A DNA stretch of 64,000 nucleotides from Bacillus thuringiensis (lineage in GTDB: Bacteria; Bacillota; Bacilli; Bacillales; Bacillaceae_G): positions 62,001-126,000 of the forward strand of contig NZ_JACYOF010000006.1 of the NCBI RefSeq assembly GCF_014932895.1. Direction: 5' to 3'. The notes below the pieces were generated by a model. That model ran no database searches, had not been told where the DNA came from, and worked only from the letters and a program-made list of their open reading frames with translations. The position numbers were made by a program, and so were the translations under genes. Positions 36,458-45,220 of the stretch are shown here, piece after piece; the stretch's first letter is position 1; each line of letters opens with the position of its first letter.

Positions 36458-36958
36458 TTAAGCGTTAGATAATACAAATTCCATTTGCCGACTCTGTGTT
36501 TTAAATCCTAGTTTTTCGTAGAATCGTATAGCCTTCTTGTTAAATTCTAAAACATTTAATTCTACACTTGTTGCTTGTATTTCTTTAGCATACTCAAATG
36601 CTTTTTGAACTAATATTTCTCCTATTCCTGTTCCTCGACAGATTTCACTTACACCAATATTGCGTATAAAGAGAACTTTTCGTTCAACTAACTTTGGATT
36701 TTCGGATGGTTCTTTAATATCTAAGATTATGTAAGCAAGAATCTCTTTATCATTGTCCTCTACTACAAATATCTCAATGGTTGTATCGTTAAGCCATGTT
36801 TCGTATGCATTGCGATCCAAAGAAACTGAAGTTTTAGCATATATATCTGGTCTTCCTTCTATATGTAACTGTTGGACTTGTTTGTTTATATTTGATATAT
36901 CCCCAAAATCTTTTGAGGTAACTAGTCTTACTGTGAAAGGTAAAACTTCATTAGACAT
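36458..36958 (-). CDS. GNAT-family N-acetyltransferase
   Basis: 166 residues, ATG with AGGAGG. The fold is clear: VRLVTSKDFGDISNINKQV at the start, FVVEDNDKEILAYIILDI, then the acetyl-CoA site VSEICRGTGIGEILVQKAF (R-G-T-G-I-G for R/Q-x-x-G-x-G/A) and ELNVLEFNKKAIRFYEKLGF. Substrate unknown; similar proteins act on amino acids, antibiotics or proteins. It appears intact. Confidence 0.9.
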   Translation of the reverse strand: MSNEVLPFTVRLVTSKDFGDISNINKQVQQLHIEGRPDIYAKTSVSLDRNAYETWLNDTTIEIFVVEDNDKEILAYIILDIKEPSENPKLVERKVLFIRNIGVSEICRGTGIGEILVQKAFEYAKEIQATSVELNVLEFNKKAIRFYEKLGFKTQSRQMEFVLSNA

Positions 36959-37080
36959 AAGTAAATTCCTCCTAATGTTTTATTGAAAATATACTTTTTT
37001 CAGTGGGTTTAACATAAGGCATCATTATCAGTAGCAAGGGCAAGTAAGAACCCTACTCTCTCAAGGGAATCTCCTTGTTC

Positions 37081-37549
37081 TCACCAAAACTTCCACCACG
37101 AATTTTTCTTCTGCTTCGCAGCAGCGACCTCATTCCGAAATTCCTGCATCTCACGTAGTGTTTTCATCAGAGTCTCATCCCGCGCTTCTACGCTCGCTTT
37201 GATTTCCTCATTACTTTGCTTCGCCTACTTGCTTAATCATTCTTCCATCGCTAACATACCCTGATTCATCTCTTGCTCCATAACACCACTGTATTGTTGA
37301 TAAAGCTACTGTTAATCAGTTTCTTGGGATTCCTCTGACTCCACATTTGGATCGGCGATTTCACACTGCGCAATCATCTTCGCTGCCTTCTCAAACGTCA
37401 TGCTCTTTGTATTGACGTCTACCACGATTATCCTTCTTTACGGTGAATTTCTCTAGTTGCAAAACTTCCATGTACTTTCTAAGGATGCTATCACTTATTC
37501 TTAGTCGTTTGTATACTTCAATAGCAGAATAAACAATCTCGTCCATCAT
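37081..37549 (-). pseudogene. DUF3967/MerR-like phage-plasmid protein, broken
   Basis: Starts at ATG 37549 with AGGAGGTG upstream and reads MMDEIVYSAIEVYKRLRISD, SILRKYMEVLQ, KDNRGRRQYKEHDV, then stops and changes frame, and ends [18 protein letters not shown] then NSWWKFW and TGA. The N-terminal MerR-like helix-turn-helix and C-terminal WWKFW tail are typical of DUF3967 proteins from B. cereus plasmids and phages. In-frame TAA codons mean it is dead. Confidence 0.7.
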
Positions 37550-37680
37550 ACCGTCACAACACCTCCTAGTGACACTATTCCATGATGGGTATAAAATTCC
37601 TGCAAATAAACTTTATGTAAAATCCCCTTTCGACATCTGATATACTAAATGTTGAATTTACAGTACATAGGGGGATAAAA

Positions 37681-38274
37681 ATGGCAAAGTCAGCAAATGA
37701 GAAAGAAGAGAAAAAACGCCGAGGGTGCGGATGCTTTGGGTGTTTAGGCATTATTATTTTATTAATTATTTTAATAGGTTCTTGTGCTAAAGGTTCAGAT
37801 GATGATAAAACTAAAAAAGCCACTACTGTTACTAAGCAAGAGGAATCCAAAAAATCAGAGGAAGTAAAAGAAGAAGAGAAAAAACAACAAGAAGAGCAAA
37901 AGAAAGAAGAAACTGAACAAAAAAAACAGCAAGAACTTCAGAAGCAACAAGAAGAACAAAAGAAACAAGAAGCTGAACAAAAAAGACAACAAGAACTTCA
38001 GAAGCAACAAGAAGAACAGCAAAAACAACAAGAGTTAAAGAAACAACAAGAACAACAAAATCAAAATAAACAAAAAGAAGCAACTCCTCACCAGAAAACA
38101 AATCAAGCATCAGAACAGAATGGTACTTGTAATATTAAAGGTAATAAAAATAGTAAAGGCGAGAAGATTTATCACATGCCTGGTCAACAGTTTTATGATA
38201 AAACAAACGCTGAGGAAATGTTCTGTTCAGCAGCTGAAGCACAAGCCGCAGGATATAGAGCATCAAAAAGATAG
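37681..38274 (+). CDS. Membrane-anchored sunset-domain protein with K/Q-rich coiled coil
   Basis: 197 residues after a GGGGGA site. A basic N-terminus and one membrane helix ([20 protein letters not shown]) are followed by about 90 residues of [17 protein letters not shown]-type repeats, coded by a 66-base direct repeat (about 37915-38015), and then a C-terminal domain [20 protein letters not shown] ... [20 protein letters not shown]. That end is the 'sunset' domain found beside nucleases and in cell-surface proteins. Function unknown; the long spacer would hold the domain away from the membrane. Confidence 0.75.
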   Translation: MAKSANEKEEKKRRGCGCFGCLGIIILLIILIGSCAKGSDDDKTKKATTVTKQEESKKSEEVKEEEKKQQEEQKKEETEQKKQQELQKQQEEQKKQEAEQKRQQELQKQQEEQQKQQELKKQQEQQNQNKQKEATPHQKTNQASEQNGTCNIKGNKNSKGEKIYHMPGQQFYDKTNAEEMFCSAAEAQAAGYRASKR

Positions 38275-38278
38275 CACT

Positions 38279-38311
38279 AAAAAAGCCGTCTCTATTTGAG
38301 ATGGTTTTTTC
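38279..38311 (+). terminator. Rho-independent terminator
   Basis: AAAAAGCCGTCTC / GAGATGGTTTTTT, directly after the sunset-domain gene. Confidence 0.75.
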
Positions 38312-38319
38312 TATATATC

Positions 38320-38500
38320 GTTCATAAGAACGTTTGAATTTCAATGAACCACTTGTCTCACACAGTTCAACATGAACGAATCTTGCATTTGCTACCGAAC
38401 CTGAGCGCCATGTAACATATTCGTATTTTTGAATATTGATTGCTGTTGCCTCAGGGGTAGCTGTAGAATGTGCCACAACGCCTTCATAAGCACCAAAACC
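38320..38500 (-). pseudogene. N-acetylmuramoyl-L-alanine amidase fragment
   Basis: Minus strand reads GFGAYEGVVAHSTATPEATA, INIQKYEYVTWRSG and ARFVHVELCETSG. The histidine of VAHSTATPEA and the H-x-E of FVHVELCE are zinc/catalytic features of Amidase_2-type phage endolysins. Both ends are missing. It fits the lysis module of this prophage. Confidence 0.75.
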
Positions 38501-38625
38501 TTAACGATAAGGTTGGTTAGGTAAATCAGGAATAAGTAAAGTTCTATCAGCAAATGCATTTGTTCCAATTGATACTATTAAAATCATAGTATCAACTAAA
38601 GATAAAATATGTTTGTATTACTTTT

Positions 38626-38865
38626 TCATTTCCTATTGTCATCCTTTTTCATAATTTTCGTATGGTCAAATAATCCACTTGCTGACAATCCGATAATCAT
38701 TCCTTGAAATATATTCATTTTGGTATCTTGGGACAAAAATAAAGCGCCTAGCGTAATGCCAAGCGTCAAATTAAAAAACGGAATATATTTTGTTTGCATT
38801 CCAGTTGTTTTTGCAATTTGTGATAGTCCTACAACAACCCCAATCATTGCCGTAATTTCAATCAT
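38626..38865 (-). CDS. Phage holin
   Basis: 79 residues from ATG 38865 (MIEITAMIGVVVGLSQIAKT). Two membrane helices (GVVVGLSQIA and NLTLGITLGALFLS) and a short charged C-terminus (HTKIMKKDDNRK) fit small Bacillus holins. Its start overlaps the stop of xhlA by one base (TAATG), so they are coupled. Role: membrane pore that releases endolysins at the end of infection. Confidence 0.75.
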   Translation of the reverse strand: MIEITAMIGVVVGLSQIAKTTGMQTKYIPFFNLTLGITLGALFLSQDTKMNIFQGMIIGLSASGLFDHTKIMKKDDNRK

Positions 38866-39101
38866 TACATACCGCCACCTTTCAAGAGAAAGGTCAGAGC
38901 TGCTCCAATTAGACCACCAATAATAAGGCGTAAAATCCATGTTGTATTAGCGCTAATCTTATCTAATTGCTTATTGATATTAATAATGTCTTTTTCATTA
39001 CCTGTTGTCCGCATTTCTAAACTTCTAATCTCTAATCGTATGTCCTTAATATCTTGCCTTATTTCCTGAACATCGCCTTTCACCTCTTGTATACCATCCA
39101 T
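38865..39101 (-). CDS. xhlA: XhlA-type hemolysin/holin-associated protein
   Basis: 78 residues from ATG 39101 (GAGGTG upstream). A coiled coil (VQEIRQDIKDIRLEIRSLEM) followed by NEKDIININKQLDKISANTT and one C-terminal membrane helix (WILRLIIGGLIGAALTFLL) matches the XhlA layout in defective Bacillus prophages, where it works with a holin in lysis. Confidence 0.8.
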   Translation of the reverse strand: MDGIQEVKGDVQEIRQDIKDIRLEIRSLEMRTTGNEKDIININKQLDKISANTTWILRLIIGGLIGAALTFLLKGGGM

Positions 39102-39177
39102 ATTGCACCTCTTTCCCACTTCTTATTTGATTTAAAATAAAAAAGCCTACATTACATACGCTTGGCTTTTCGTTCCA

Positions 39178-39549
39178 TTATTTAGTTCCTTCTTTTTTAT
39201 CTGTCTCATCTATATGTCCCTCGATAGAATCCCCAACATTACCTTCTGCAGGAAATTCTACTGCTGGACCACCTGCTTTAACAATGGAAACCGTAATTGG
39301 ACTACCTCTAAATAACTCCACGTTAACATTAAAATTGCTAGCGGTAATAATCCCAGCATTCACTAAATTATCTACAACATCATCAATTTCCATAAACTTA
39401 TTATCATTACCTGGCATCATATCCTCATTCGGAGCTGGATTTTGAATGAATTGCATAACTAACTTCTCTAAGATTGGAATGAGTTGATTGATAATTTGGC
39501 TCTGTAATTGATTGTCCTCTGGATGTTTATTTTGGAGAGGATTTGTCAT
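39178..39549 (-). CDS. Unknown 123-aa protein in lysis module
   Basis: No recognised domain. An acidic helical N-terminus is followed by a beta segment FNVNVELFRGSPITVSIVKA and an acidic tail. No signal peptide or membrane helix. Transcribed toward xhlA; terminator hairpin upstream (GAGCAGCTTATAGCTGCTC near 39580). Confidence 0.5.
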   Translation of the reverse strand: MTNPLQNKHPEDNQLQSQIINQLIPILEKLVMQFIQNPAPNEDMMPGNDNKFMEIDDVVDNLVNAGIITASNFNVNVELFRGSPITVSIVKAGGPAVEFPAEGNVGDSIEGHIDETDKKEGTK

Positions 39550-39646
39550 CTTGTTCTCTCCCCCCCCAAAAACAAAAATAGAGCAGCTTATAGCTGCTCC
39601 GTTTTTGTTTTCTTTTCAGTTGTTATTTTTGTTAATTCTTCAGTTT

Positions 39647-39960
39647 TTAATTGTACTTTAGTGATTTTCTATCTATACCTTTAACAGTATCTTCTAATGT
39701 GTATAATTTATTTGTGATTTCATTATGTTTTTTATTGATTTTCCACTTAAACCATACACCTTTGGCAAAGTCAGATATAAATTACTACTCCAAAATCTCC
39801 AATGATTTTCTCTTTGTTAACTTAAATACGTGCTTTCTAATATCTTTATAAAGAATAGTCTCAGCATTTATGCGGTCTTTAAACAAACTGATATCTGATC
39901 TAATCCTTTCATTCTTGAATCGAAGCATGAAAACAACGTAGTTCAAGACAATAGTACCAT
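39647..39960 (-). pseudogene. Decayed prophage gene with tandem stops
   Basis: Continuous minus-strand homology-like reading: LNYVVFMLRFKNERIRSDIS, LFKDRINAETILYKDIRKHV, KRKSLEILE, two adjacent stops (TAG TAA), then FISDFAKGVWFKWKINKKHN and TLEDTVKGIDRKSLKYN. Codon use and length fit one original protein of about 100 residues with an N-terminal hydrophobic segment. Family unknown. Confidence 0.5.
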
Positions 39961-40026
39961 TTTTTATTCCTGGTCATAGCCAGATTCCAAAACAAATAGC
40001 CACTCATATGAGTGGACCTTAACCTT

Positions 40027-41028
40027 TTATCGAATATCTACAATGTCAAAGTGTTTCTCTGGCGTCCAACGACTCCCACCAATATCAATCCATCCTTCTT
40101 TACGGAAGAACACTGTAAGCGGTTTTTTAGAGTTAATACTACCTTTGTATGCACCGTTAATTCCATCACAATAGCTTACTTCATATCCTTCTGGAAATTT
40201 TGATATTGCTTTGAAGGGTCTCCAATAATAATGCTCTGCTTTTACCCAACGGCCTCTACCTAAATCTAACCAAACATCATTATCTTCTCCCCAGTACGCA
40301 TCCCAGTATAATACTTCTGCTGCTGTCGTAAAGTCCCCAAGATAGTTACCGTGTGGTCCATCGTAATAGTTAATACCATATCCTTCCCAATATATTGATT
40401 TTGCGAACCCAATCCCCTCTGGTTGCGGTGTACCAACAACGCCACCCTTACCTGTAAACCATTCAAGAGATTTTTCACTGTTTAAATAATTTAAATCTAC
40501 ATTACCAGTTACGCCTGCAAGACTACCTGTTTCTGTATACTGCCATAAATCACAACTATACGCTGGTTTATTTCCATAACGTGGAATCCAAAGGAAATCC
40601 GCATTTACAGTATTAAGTCCATAGCTTGTATACATGTGATGTGATACATATAGACCTACTTTCCAACCTGCTGCACGGCACGTATCAATAAATGCCTGCG
40701 AAGCTTTTGCTAAGTTAGCCGCTCCACAACTTGCTAAGGTATCATCTTCTACATCTAACACTAAAAATTTTGCTTCTTTATCAGCGCGCGCCATAAAATC
40801 ATTTGCTTCTACAATAGCATCCTGAACACTTACATAACATCCATAAGCATAGTGCCCAAATGGAACACCATAGTCTTTACAGCCTTGCACATACTCTTTA
40901 TAACGTGTATCAATTGTCCTTGATCCATATTGTACACGTATAATAGCAAGTTCAAGCTCTTTACTAGCTGCCGCCCAATTTATTGAACCATTGTGATGAG
41001 ATAAATCTGCAATTTTCTTCATTTCCAT
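40027..41028 (-). CDS. Modular endolysin: GH25 muramidase plus shared C-terminal domain
   Basis: 333 residues. Residues 1-190 are a GH25 lysozyme barrel: ADLSHHNGSINWAAASKE, FGHYAYG, the catalytic pair in FLVLDVEDDT, LYVSHHMY, DLWQYTETG and GNVDLNYL. It would cut the glycan between MurNAc and GlcNAc. The last 135 residues (EGIGFAKSIYWEGYGINYYD through GWIDIGGSRWTPEKHFDIVD) are nearly identical to the ends of the next two genes and are probably a wall-binding or targeting module. No signal peptide, so release needs the holin. Confidence 0.9.
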   Translation of the reverse strand: MEMKKIADLSHHNGSINWAAASKELELAIIRVQYGSRTIDTRYKEYVQGCKDYGVPFGHYAYGCYVSVQDAIVEANDFMARADKEAKFLVLDVEDDTLASCGAANLAKASQAFIDTCRAAGWKVGLYVSHHMYTSYGLNTVNADFLWIPRYGNKPAYSCDLWQYTETGSLAGVTGNVDLNYLNSEKSLEWFTGKGGVVGTPQPEGIGFAKSIYWEGYGINYYDGPHGNYLGDFTTAAEVLYWDAYWGEDNDVWLDLGRGRWVKAEHYYWRPFKAISKFPEGYEVSYCDGINGAYKGSINSKKPLTVFFRKEGWIDIGGSRWTPEKHFDIVDIR

Positions 41029-41088
41029 TCGCCTTCTTTCTCCTATAAAAATTTTAGACTAAAAAAACAACTCTTAACAGAGTTGTTT

Positions 41089-41910
41089 TCATCGAATATC
41101 TACAATGTCAAAGTGTTTCTCTGGTGTCCAACGATTCCCACCAATATCAATCCATCCTTCTTTACGGAAGAATACTGTAAGAGGTTCTTTTGAGTTAATA
41201 CTGCCTTTGTATGCGCCGTCAATTCCATCACAATAGCTTACTTCATATCCTTCTGGGAATTTTGATATTGCTTTGAAGGGTCTCCAATAATAATGTTCTG
41301 CCTTTACCCAACGACTTCTACCTAAATCTAACCAAACATCATTATCTTCTCCCCAGTACGCATCCCAATATAATACTTCTGCTGCTGTCGTAAAGTCCCC
41401 AAGATAGTTACCGTGTGGTCCATCGTAATAGTTAATGCCATATCCTTCCCAATATATTGATTTTGCGAACCCAATCCCCTCTGGTTGCGGTGTACCGCCA
41501 ACGCCACCTTTTCCCAAGAAGTCTAATGGATTCACAGCATTACTCTTATTAATATTCCAGCCGCCTTTATGCATTTCAAAATGTAAATGCTGACCATAAG
41601 CTTGTCCCGTTTCTCCCATAACCCCGATTGTTTGTCCTTGTGTAACAGAATCGCCTTCTTTAACTGTACGAGAACCACTTCGCATATGTGCGTATACCGT
41701 TTCCCATGTAACTCCATTAATATTATGAACAATCATGATACATTCACCGTAACTAGATGAAAGGTACGATCGACTAACTTTCCCGCTAGCTGCTGCATAA
41801 ATTGGATGATAACCTGCTTCAGCAAGATCTATCCCATGATGATCTGGTCTGTCACCTCTAAAACCACTTGTTACTCTCGTTGTATCTGTTGGATAAATAA
41901 ATGTTGCCAT
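41089..41910 (-). CDS. Modular endolysin: M23 endopeptidase plus shared C-terminal domain
   Basis: 273 residues from ATG 41910 (AAGGAAGA upstream); the frame upstream is not coding. The M23 zinc peptidase has RVTSGFRGDRPDHHGIDLAE (HxxxD), then YGQHLHFEMHKGG (HxH) and would cut peptidoglycan cross-bridges. The shared C-terminal domain follows after a GGVGGTPQPEG linker. Second of three consecutive lysins on the same strand. Confidence 0.9.
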   Translation of the reverse strand: MATFIYPTDTTRVTSGFRGDRPDHHGIDLAEAGYHPIYAAASGKVSRSYLSSSYGECIMIVHNINGVTWETVYAHMRSGSRTVKEGDSVTQGQTIGVMGETGQAYGQHLHFEMHKGGWNINKSNAVNPLDFLGKGGVGGTPQPEGIGFAKSIYWEGYGINYYDGPHGNYLGDFTTAAEVLYWDAYWGEDNDVWLDLGRSRWVKAEHYYWRPFKAISKFPEGYEVSYCDGIDGAYKGSINSKEPLTVFFRKEGWIDIGGNRWTPEKHFDIVDIR

Positions 41911-42164
41911 ATAAATCTTCCTTTCTATTTCTATATTGTCTATATTTATTATTTTTAAATATATTGTAGGTTTTCCAACCTTAAAATGAACAAGACAGAA
42001 CATTTCCCTATTGTTATCTACTATTAAAATATCCATCTTGTAGCCATAAGTTAAATGTCACTGAAATTAGTAAAAAATATTGAAAGCTATTATTCTATAT
42101 AACTAACTCTTCTTGCCCAAAGCACCGTTTAAAGATAAAAAACACCTCTTAACAGAGCTGTTTT

Positions 42165-43133
42165 TTATCGAATATCTACAATGTCAAAGTGTTTCTCTGG
42201 TGCCCAACTATTCCCACCAATATCAATCCATCCTTCTTTACGGAAGAATACTGTAAGCGGTTTTTTTGAGTTAATACTGCCTTTGTATGCGCCGTTAATT
42301 CCATCACAATAGCTTACTTCATATCCTTCTGGAAATTTTGATATTGCTTTGAAGGGTCTCCAATAATAATGCTCTGCTTTTACCCAACGGCTTCTACCTA
42401 AATCTAACCAAACATCATTATCCTCTCCCCAATACGCATCCCAGTATAATACTTCTGCTGCTGTCGTAAAGTCCCCAAGATAGTTACCGTGTGGTCCATC
42501 GTAATAGTTAATACCATATCCTTCCCAGTATATTGATTTTGCGAACCCAATTCCTTCTGGTTGCGGAACACCGCCTGCGGTAAAATCTACATATTGTTTT
42601 ACAATTTCAGCGTAGAAAAAATTCCCGCCATTTTTATATCGATAACCGCCATTGTACGCCACTGCGATAGGATGACTATATCGAACCATTGTACCATTTG
42701 TATTACCAAGAGATGGTGCAACAACGGTTTTAGAATACAAGTCTGCCACAGATAATGAATGCTGTTTATTATTATTAGCTAACCACCGAATGTACGCACG
42801 TCCAAAATTATACGATTGAACAATAGCACTTAAATCAGTAATACCGTAATTCTTTGCATCTGCAAACGCTCCTTTTAGATGCATTACTCCGTAGTGAATG
42901 GATTCCTTCGGATTATTAATTGAATTCGCAGGTCTTCCTTGGGATTCACTTGACTGCATAATATCGGGAGTCGTTTCAGAATCCCCACCACTTTCCACCA
43001 TAATAATTCCAAGAACATAAGGCACTAACTCTGATACACCTTGTGCATTACATTCTTCTTCTACCATTGTCTTCCATCTCAAAACCTTTTGCGGCAAATT
43101 CACTGTTGCAGCTAAAGCAACTAATTGATCCAT
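42165..43133 (-). CDS. Modular endolysin: lysozyme-like/transglycosylase plus shared C-terminal domain
   Basis: 322 residues; ATG after CAAGGAGATG. Residues 1-185 match lysozyme-like (CwlT/phage SLT-type) domains: VPYVLGIIMVESGGDSETTP with the catalytic Glu, DIMQSSESQG, SIHYGVMHLKGAFADAK, ALYNFG-like SYNFGRAYIRW and YNGGYRYKNGG. It probably cleaves glycan strands. The same C-terminal domain as the two downstream genes follows. Third lysin of the row; each gene carries a different catalytic type. Confidence 0.88.
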   Translation of the reverse strand: MDQLVALAATVNLPQKVLRWKTMVEEECNAQGVSELVPYVLGIIMVESGGDSETTPDIMQSSESQGRPANSINNPKESIHYGVMHLKGAFADAKNYGITDLSAIVQSYNFGRAYIRWLANNNKQHSLSVADLYSKTVVAPSLGNTNGTMVRYSHPIAVAYNGGYRYKNGGNFFYAEIVKQYVDFTAGGVPQPEGIGFAKSIYWEGYGINYYDGPHGNYLGDFTTAAEVLYWDAYWGEDNDVWLDLGRSRWVKAEHYYWRPFKAISKFPEGYEVSYCDGINGAYKGSINSKKPLTVFFRKEGWIDIGGNSWAPEKHFDIVDIR

Positions 43134-43258
43134 TACTAAACATCTCCTTGTCTTTCTATTATTTTCATCAAAAAACTACTACTTTACGAAATATGACTAT
43201 CAGCCAAATACCAATTAATCTATAAAATTACTTCATGTTACTCACCTTCTTTCACTAC

Positions 43259-43325
43259 AAAAAGAGCAACCATAAAAATAGTTGCCCTTTCGTCGAAATC
43301 TTATATTACTACTATAAATCATGTT
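43259..43325. repeat. Prophage terminator repeat, copy 3
   Basis: Third copy of the AGAGCAACC...GTTGCCCTTTCGTC element with the TATTACTACTATAAATCAT tail, downstream of the intact ArpU-like gene. Confidence 0.75.
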
Positions 43326-43370
43326 TACAATACTTTCTGTACACCGCATGTATCCTACAAAAAGGTAACA

Positions 43371-43769
43371 TTAAAATCCATCTAAAAACTTGACAATCTT
43401 TCTTATTTCAGCATGTTTGCGTCGGATATAGCCTGTACTATAATGCAATTCAAAAGCTATTTGTTCTAAGGTCATTCCATCAATATACTTCATTTTGAGT
43501 ATTTGATGATCTAGCCCTTTAAACTTATTAATTAAAATCTTTAAATTGAACACTTCATTCATCTTATGTCCTAATTCATATTCAATAATTTCAATCCGGT
43601 CTTCTACCTTAGCCCCTTCCGATTCAGCCGTTAATCGAACATTTTGCAAATCACCACTAATCCAGCGCTTTAATTCCGCTTTTGATTTGTCTAAGTTATA
43701 TTCTAAATATGTAATTTCTTCTTCTAATTTCTGATAATCTTTCAGCCAGTCAAACATATAATAATCCAC
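43371..43769 (-). CDS. ArpU/DUF1492-type phage regulator (intact)
   Basis: 132 residues. A coiled-coil N-terminus (FDWLKDYQKLEEEITYLEYN) and a C-terminal sigma-like helix-turn-helix (KYIDGMTLEQIAFELHYSTG YIRRKHAE-type). These proteins control late or lytic gene expression in Firmicute phages. It is the intact relative of the broken copy at 28811 and is likewise followed by the AGAGCAACC terminator repeat, so the two prophages descend from related phages. Confidence 0.75.
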   Translation of the reverse strand: MDYYMFDWLKDYQKLEEEITYLEYNLDKSKAELKRWISGDLQNVRLTAESEGAKVEDRIEIIEYELGHKMNEVFNLKILINKFKGLDHQILKMKYIDGMTLEQIAFELHYSTGYIRRKHAEIRKIVKFLDGF

Positions 43770-43857
43770 CTACTTTTCTTTATTTAAATTCTGCTTTTAT
43801 TGATGTCATCAAAGATAAACTAACCTTAATAATCAATTTAATCGGATAACCGGATAT

Positions 43858-44760
43858 TTATTGTAATTTGTATTTTCTTAATAAAGCTTTTAACCTCTCA
43901 CGCTCTTCTTCAATAGTTACCTCATTATTATGTCTCTGTTGTTCTCCTGAGTCTTCATCTTCCTTTTGATGTAACCATTCTGGTACCATTTCATTTCGTT
44001 TGGTGTATCCAGAACCAGATTGTTTTTTATTTTTACTAAGATCAAACTGCTCATCTAGTACAGCTACATCATCGAGTGTCTTTACTTTTTTGGTTTCCCA
44101 CTTTTTGAGAATCCCACGTACATACCTCCACTTCGGTACGTTTTCATCAATAGATCTATTTACTGCTTCAAGAATCAATTCACTTCCCAATGCTCCACAA
44201 AATTCACCAAGCTCTGCGATAGCTGTTTTACTTAACGAAATATCGTTTTTCAGCAAATAACTATAAGCTATTTTAAAATCTTCATCCATCAATCTTTGTG
44301 ATAGTGATTTATCTTGATTATCATGATGATAATTGGTATTTGGTATATCCGTATTTAGTTCTTTAGTACTTTGTGTATCAGTATTTAGTAGCTTGCGGTT
44401 TTCCACCGGTAGGTTCCCAGCAACAGGATTACCAACAGGTGGGTTTTCCACTGGTGGAAAATCATCCAATGGGATTTCGTAAATAATAGTCTCCCATCTA
44501 ACGATTTTGTTTTTTGCATCTTTAATAGGAAATCTCTTAATATATCCGTACTCTTTTAATTCTTGCATTCCAGCTCTTAAGCTATTAATACCATCTTTTG
44601 CGTGCTGGGATAATTCTTCCCTATAAAACACCCAATCATCTGGAAGTGTAAGTATGTATGCTAATATCCCCTTCGCCTTCCAAGAAAGCCTTTTATCTTT
44701 TAAACCCGTATTATTAATAACGGAATAATTATTATCCTTTTTAACTCTAAAAATCCCCAT
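43858..44760 (-). CDS. Phage replication initiator, helix-turn-helix plus DnaD-like
   Basis: 300 residues. N-terminal winged helix (NNTGLKDKRLSWKAKGILAY, WVFYREELSQHAKDGINSLR) as in plasmid/phage initiators; a P/N/V-rich linker (PPVENPPVGNPVAGNLPVEN) with repeats in the DNA; a C-terminal DnaD-like part with ALGSELILEAVNRSIDEN and WRYVRGILKKWE. It would load the replicative helicase at the phage origin, which in such phages often lies inside this gene, where the linker repeats are. Confidence 0.8.
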   Translation of the reverse strand: MGIFRVKKDNNYSVINNTGLKDKRLSWKAKGILAYILTLPDDWVFYREELSQHAKDGINSLRAGMQELKEYGYIKRFPIKDAKNKIVRWETIIYEIPLDDFPPVENPPVGNPVAGNLPVENRKLLNTDTQSTKELNTDIPNTNYHHDNQDKSLSQRLMDEDFKIAYSYLLKNDISLSKTAIAELGEFCGALGSELILEAVNRSIDENVPKWRYVRGILKKWETKKVKTLDDVAVLDEQFDLSKNKKQSGSGYTKRNEMVPEWLHQKEDEDSGEQQRHNNEVTIEEERERLKALLRKYKLQ

Positions 44761-44846
44761 AATATCTACCTCTCCATTATTGTTAAGATCAAATACCTAC
44801 ATTCGAGATTCTGTACTCACTATCAATAACTTCCCCATGATGAAAC

Positions 44847-45083
44847 CTACTTTTTATTCCTTTCAAGCCAACACGATATTAAAAAGAACTTTAAGTTCGA
44901 TTTATTACTAAAAAAAATATCATCTATACTCATATCAAAATACTTAGCAATCTTCCTAGCTGTTTCCATTGATGGAGTTCTTTCTTTTTGATCAATCATT
45001 CGAATATACCGTTCAGTCACTCCACAATAATGTGCAATTTCTTTATATAAATTCTTTTGCGGATCGTACATTTTATTTCCCAT
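44847..45083 (-). CDS. Cro-like helix-turn-helix protein
   Basis: 78 residues, ATG after GGAGGTG. A single HTH: NLYKEIAHYCGVTERYIRMI then KERTPSMETARKIAKYFDMS. It is divergent from the repressor at 45221 with the operators between them, so it is the Cro counterpart or anti-repressor of this switch. Confidence 0.8.
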   Translation of the reverse strand: MGNKMYDPQKNLYKEIAHYCGVTERYIRMIDQKERTPSMETARKIAKYFDMSIDDIFFSNKSNLKFFLISCWLERNKK

Positions 45084-45098
45084 TATCCCACCTCCGAA

Positions 45099-45202
45099 AG
45101 AACAATTAGTTCTAAATACAGATTACAGAACTAATTGTTCTGTGTCAATGCATAAAAGAACAATTTGTGCTAAAATAAATTCATAAGAGAACAATTAGTT
45201 CA
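45099..45202. promoter_or_regulatory. Four phage operators, consensus AGAACWATTNGTTCT
   Basis: Inverted repeats AGAACAATTAGTTCT (45099-45113), AGAACTAATTGTTCT (45127-45141), AGAACAATTTGTGCT (45157-45171) and AGAACAATTAGTTCA (45188-45202) fill the gap between the divergent cro-like and repressor genes. Regular spacing (28-31 bases) fits binding of repressor dimers to control both promoters. Confidence 0.85.
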
Positions 45203-45220
45203 ATCAGAGAGGTGAACAAT

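Larger units (their letters stand above)
40027..42571 (-). repeat. Three near-identical ~405-bp copies of a wall-binding-type domain
   Basis: The 3' ends of three successive lysin genes, 40027-40433, 41089-41495 and 42165-42571, encode almost the same 135 residues and match at nearly every base, including silent positions. Such identity between genes whose catalytic halves are unrelated implies recent duplication or gene conversion. The domain is rich in W and Y (YWDAYWGEDNDVWLDLG). Confidence 0.85.

Noticed and set aside
36271-36477. 68-aa minus-strand frame overlapping the acetyltransferase end
   Set aside because: No ribosome site, overlaps the real gene, and the composition is not protein-like beyond a short helix.
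26183-43325. Three repeats of AGAGCAACC...GTTGCCC as a possible CRISPR array
   Set aside because: Copies lie 2.5-15 kb apart, each beside prophage genes, with no spacer structure; they are terminators.
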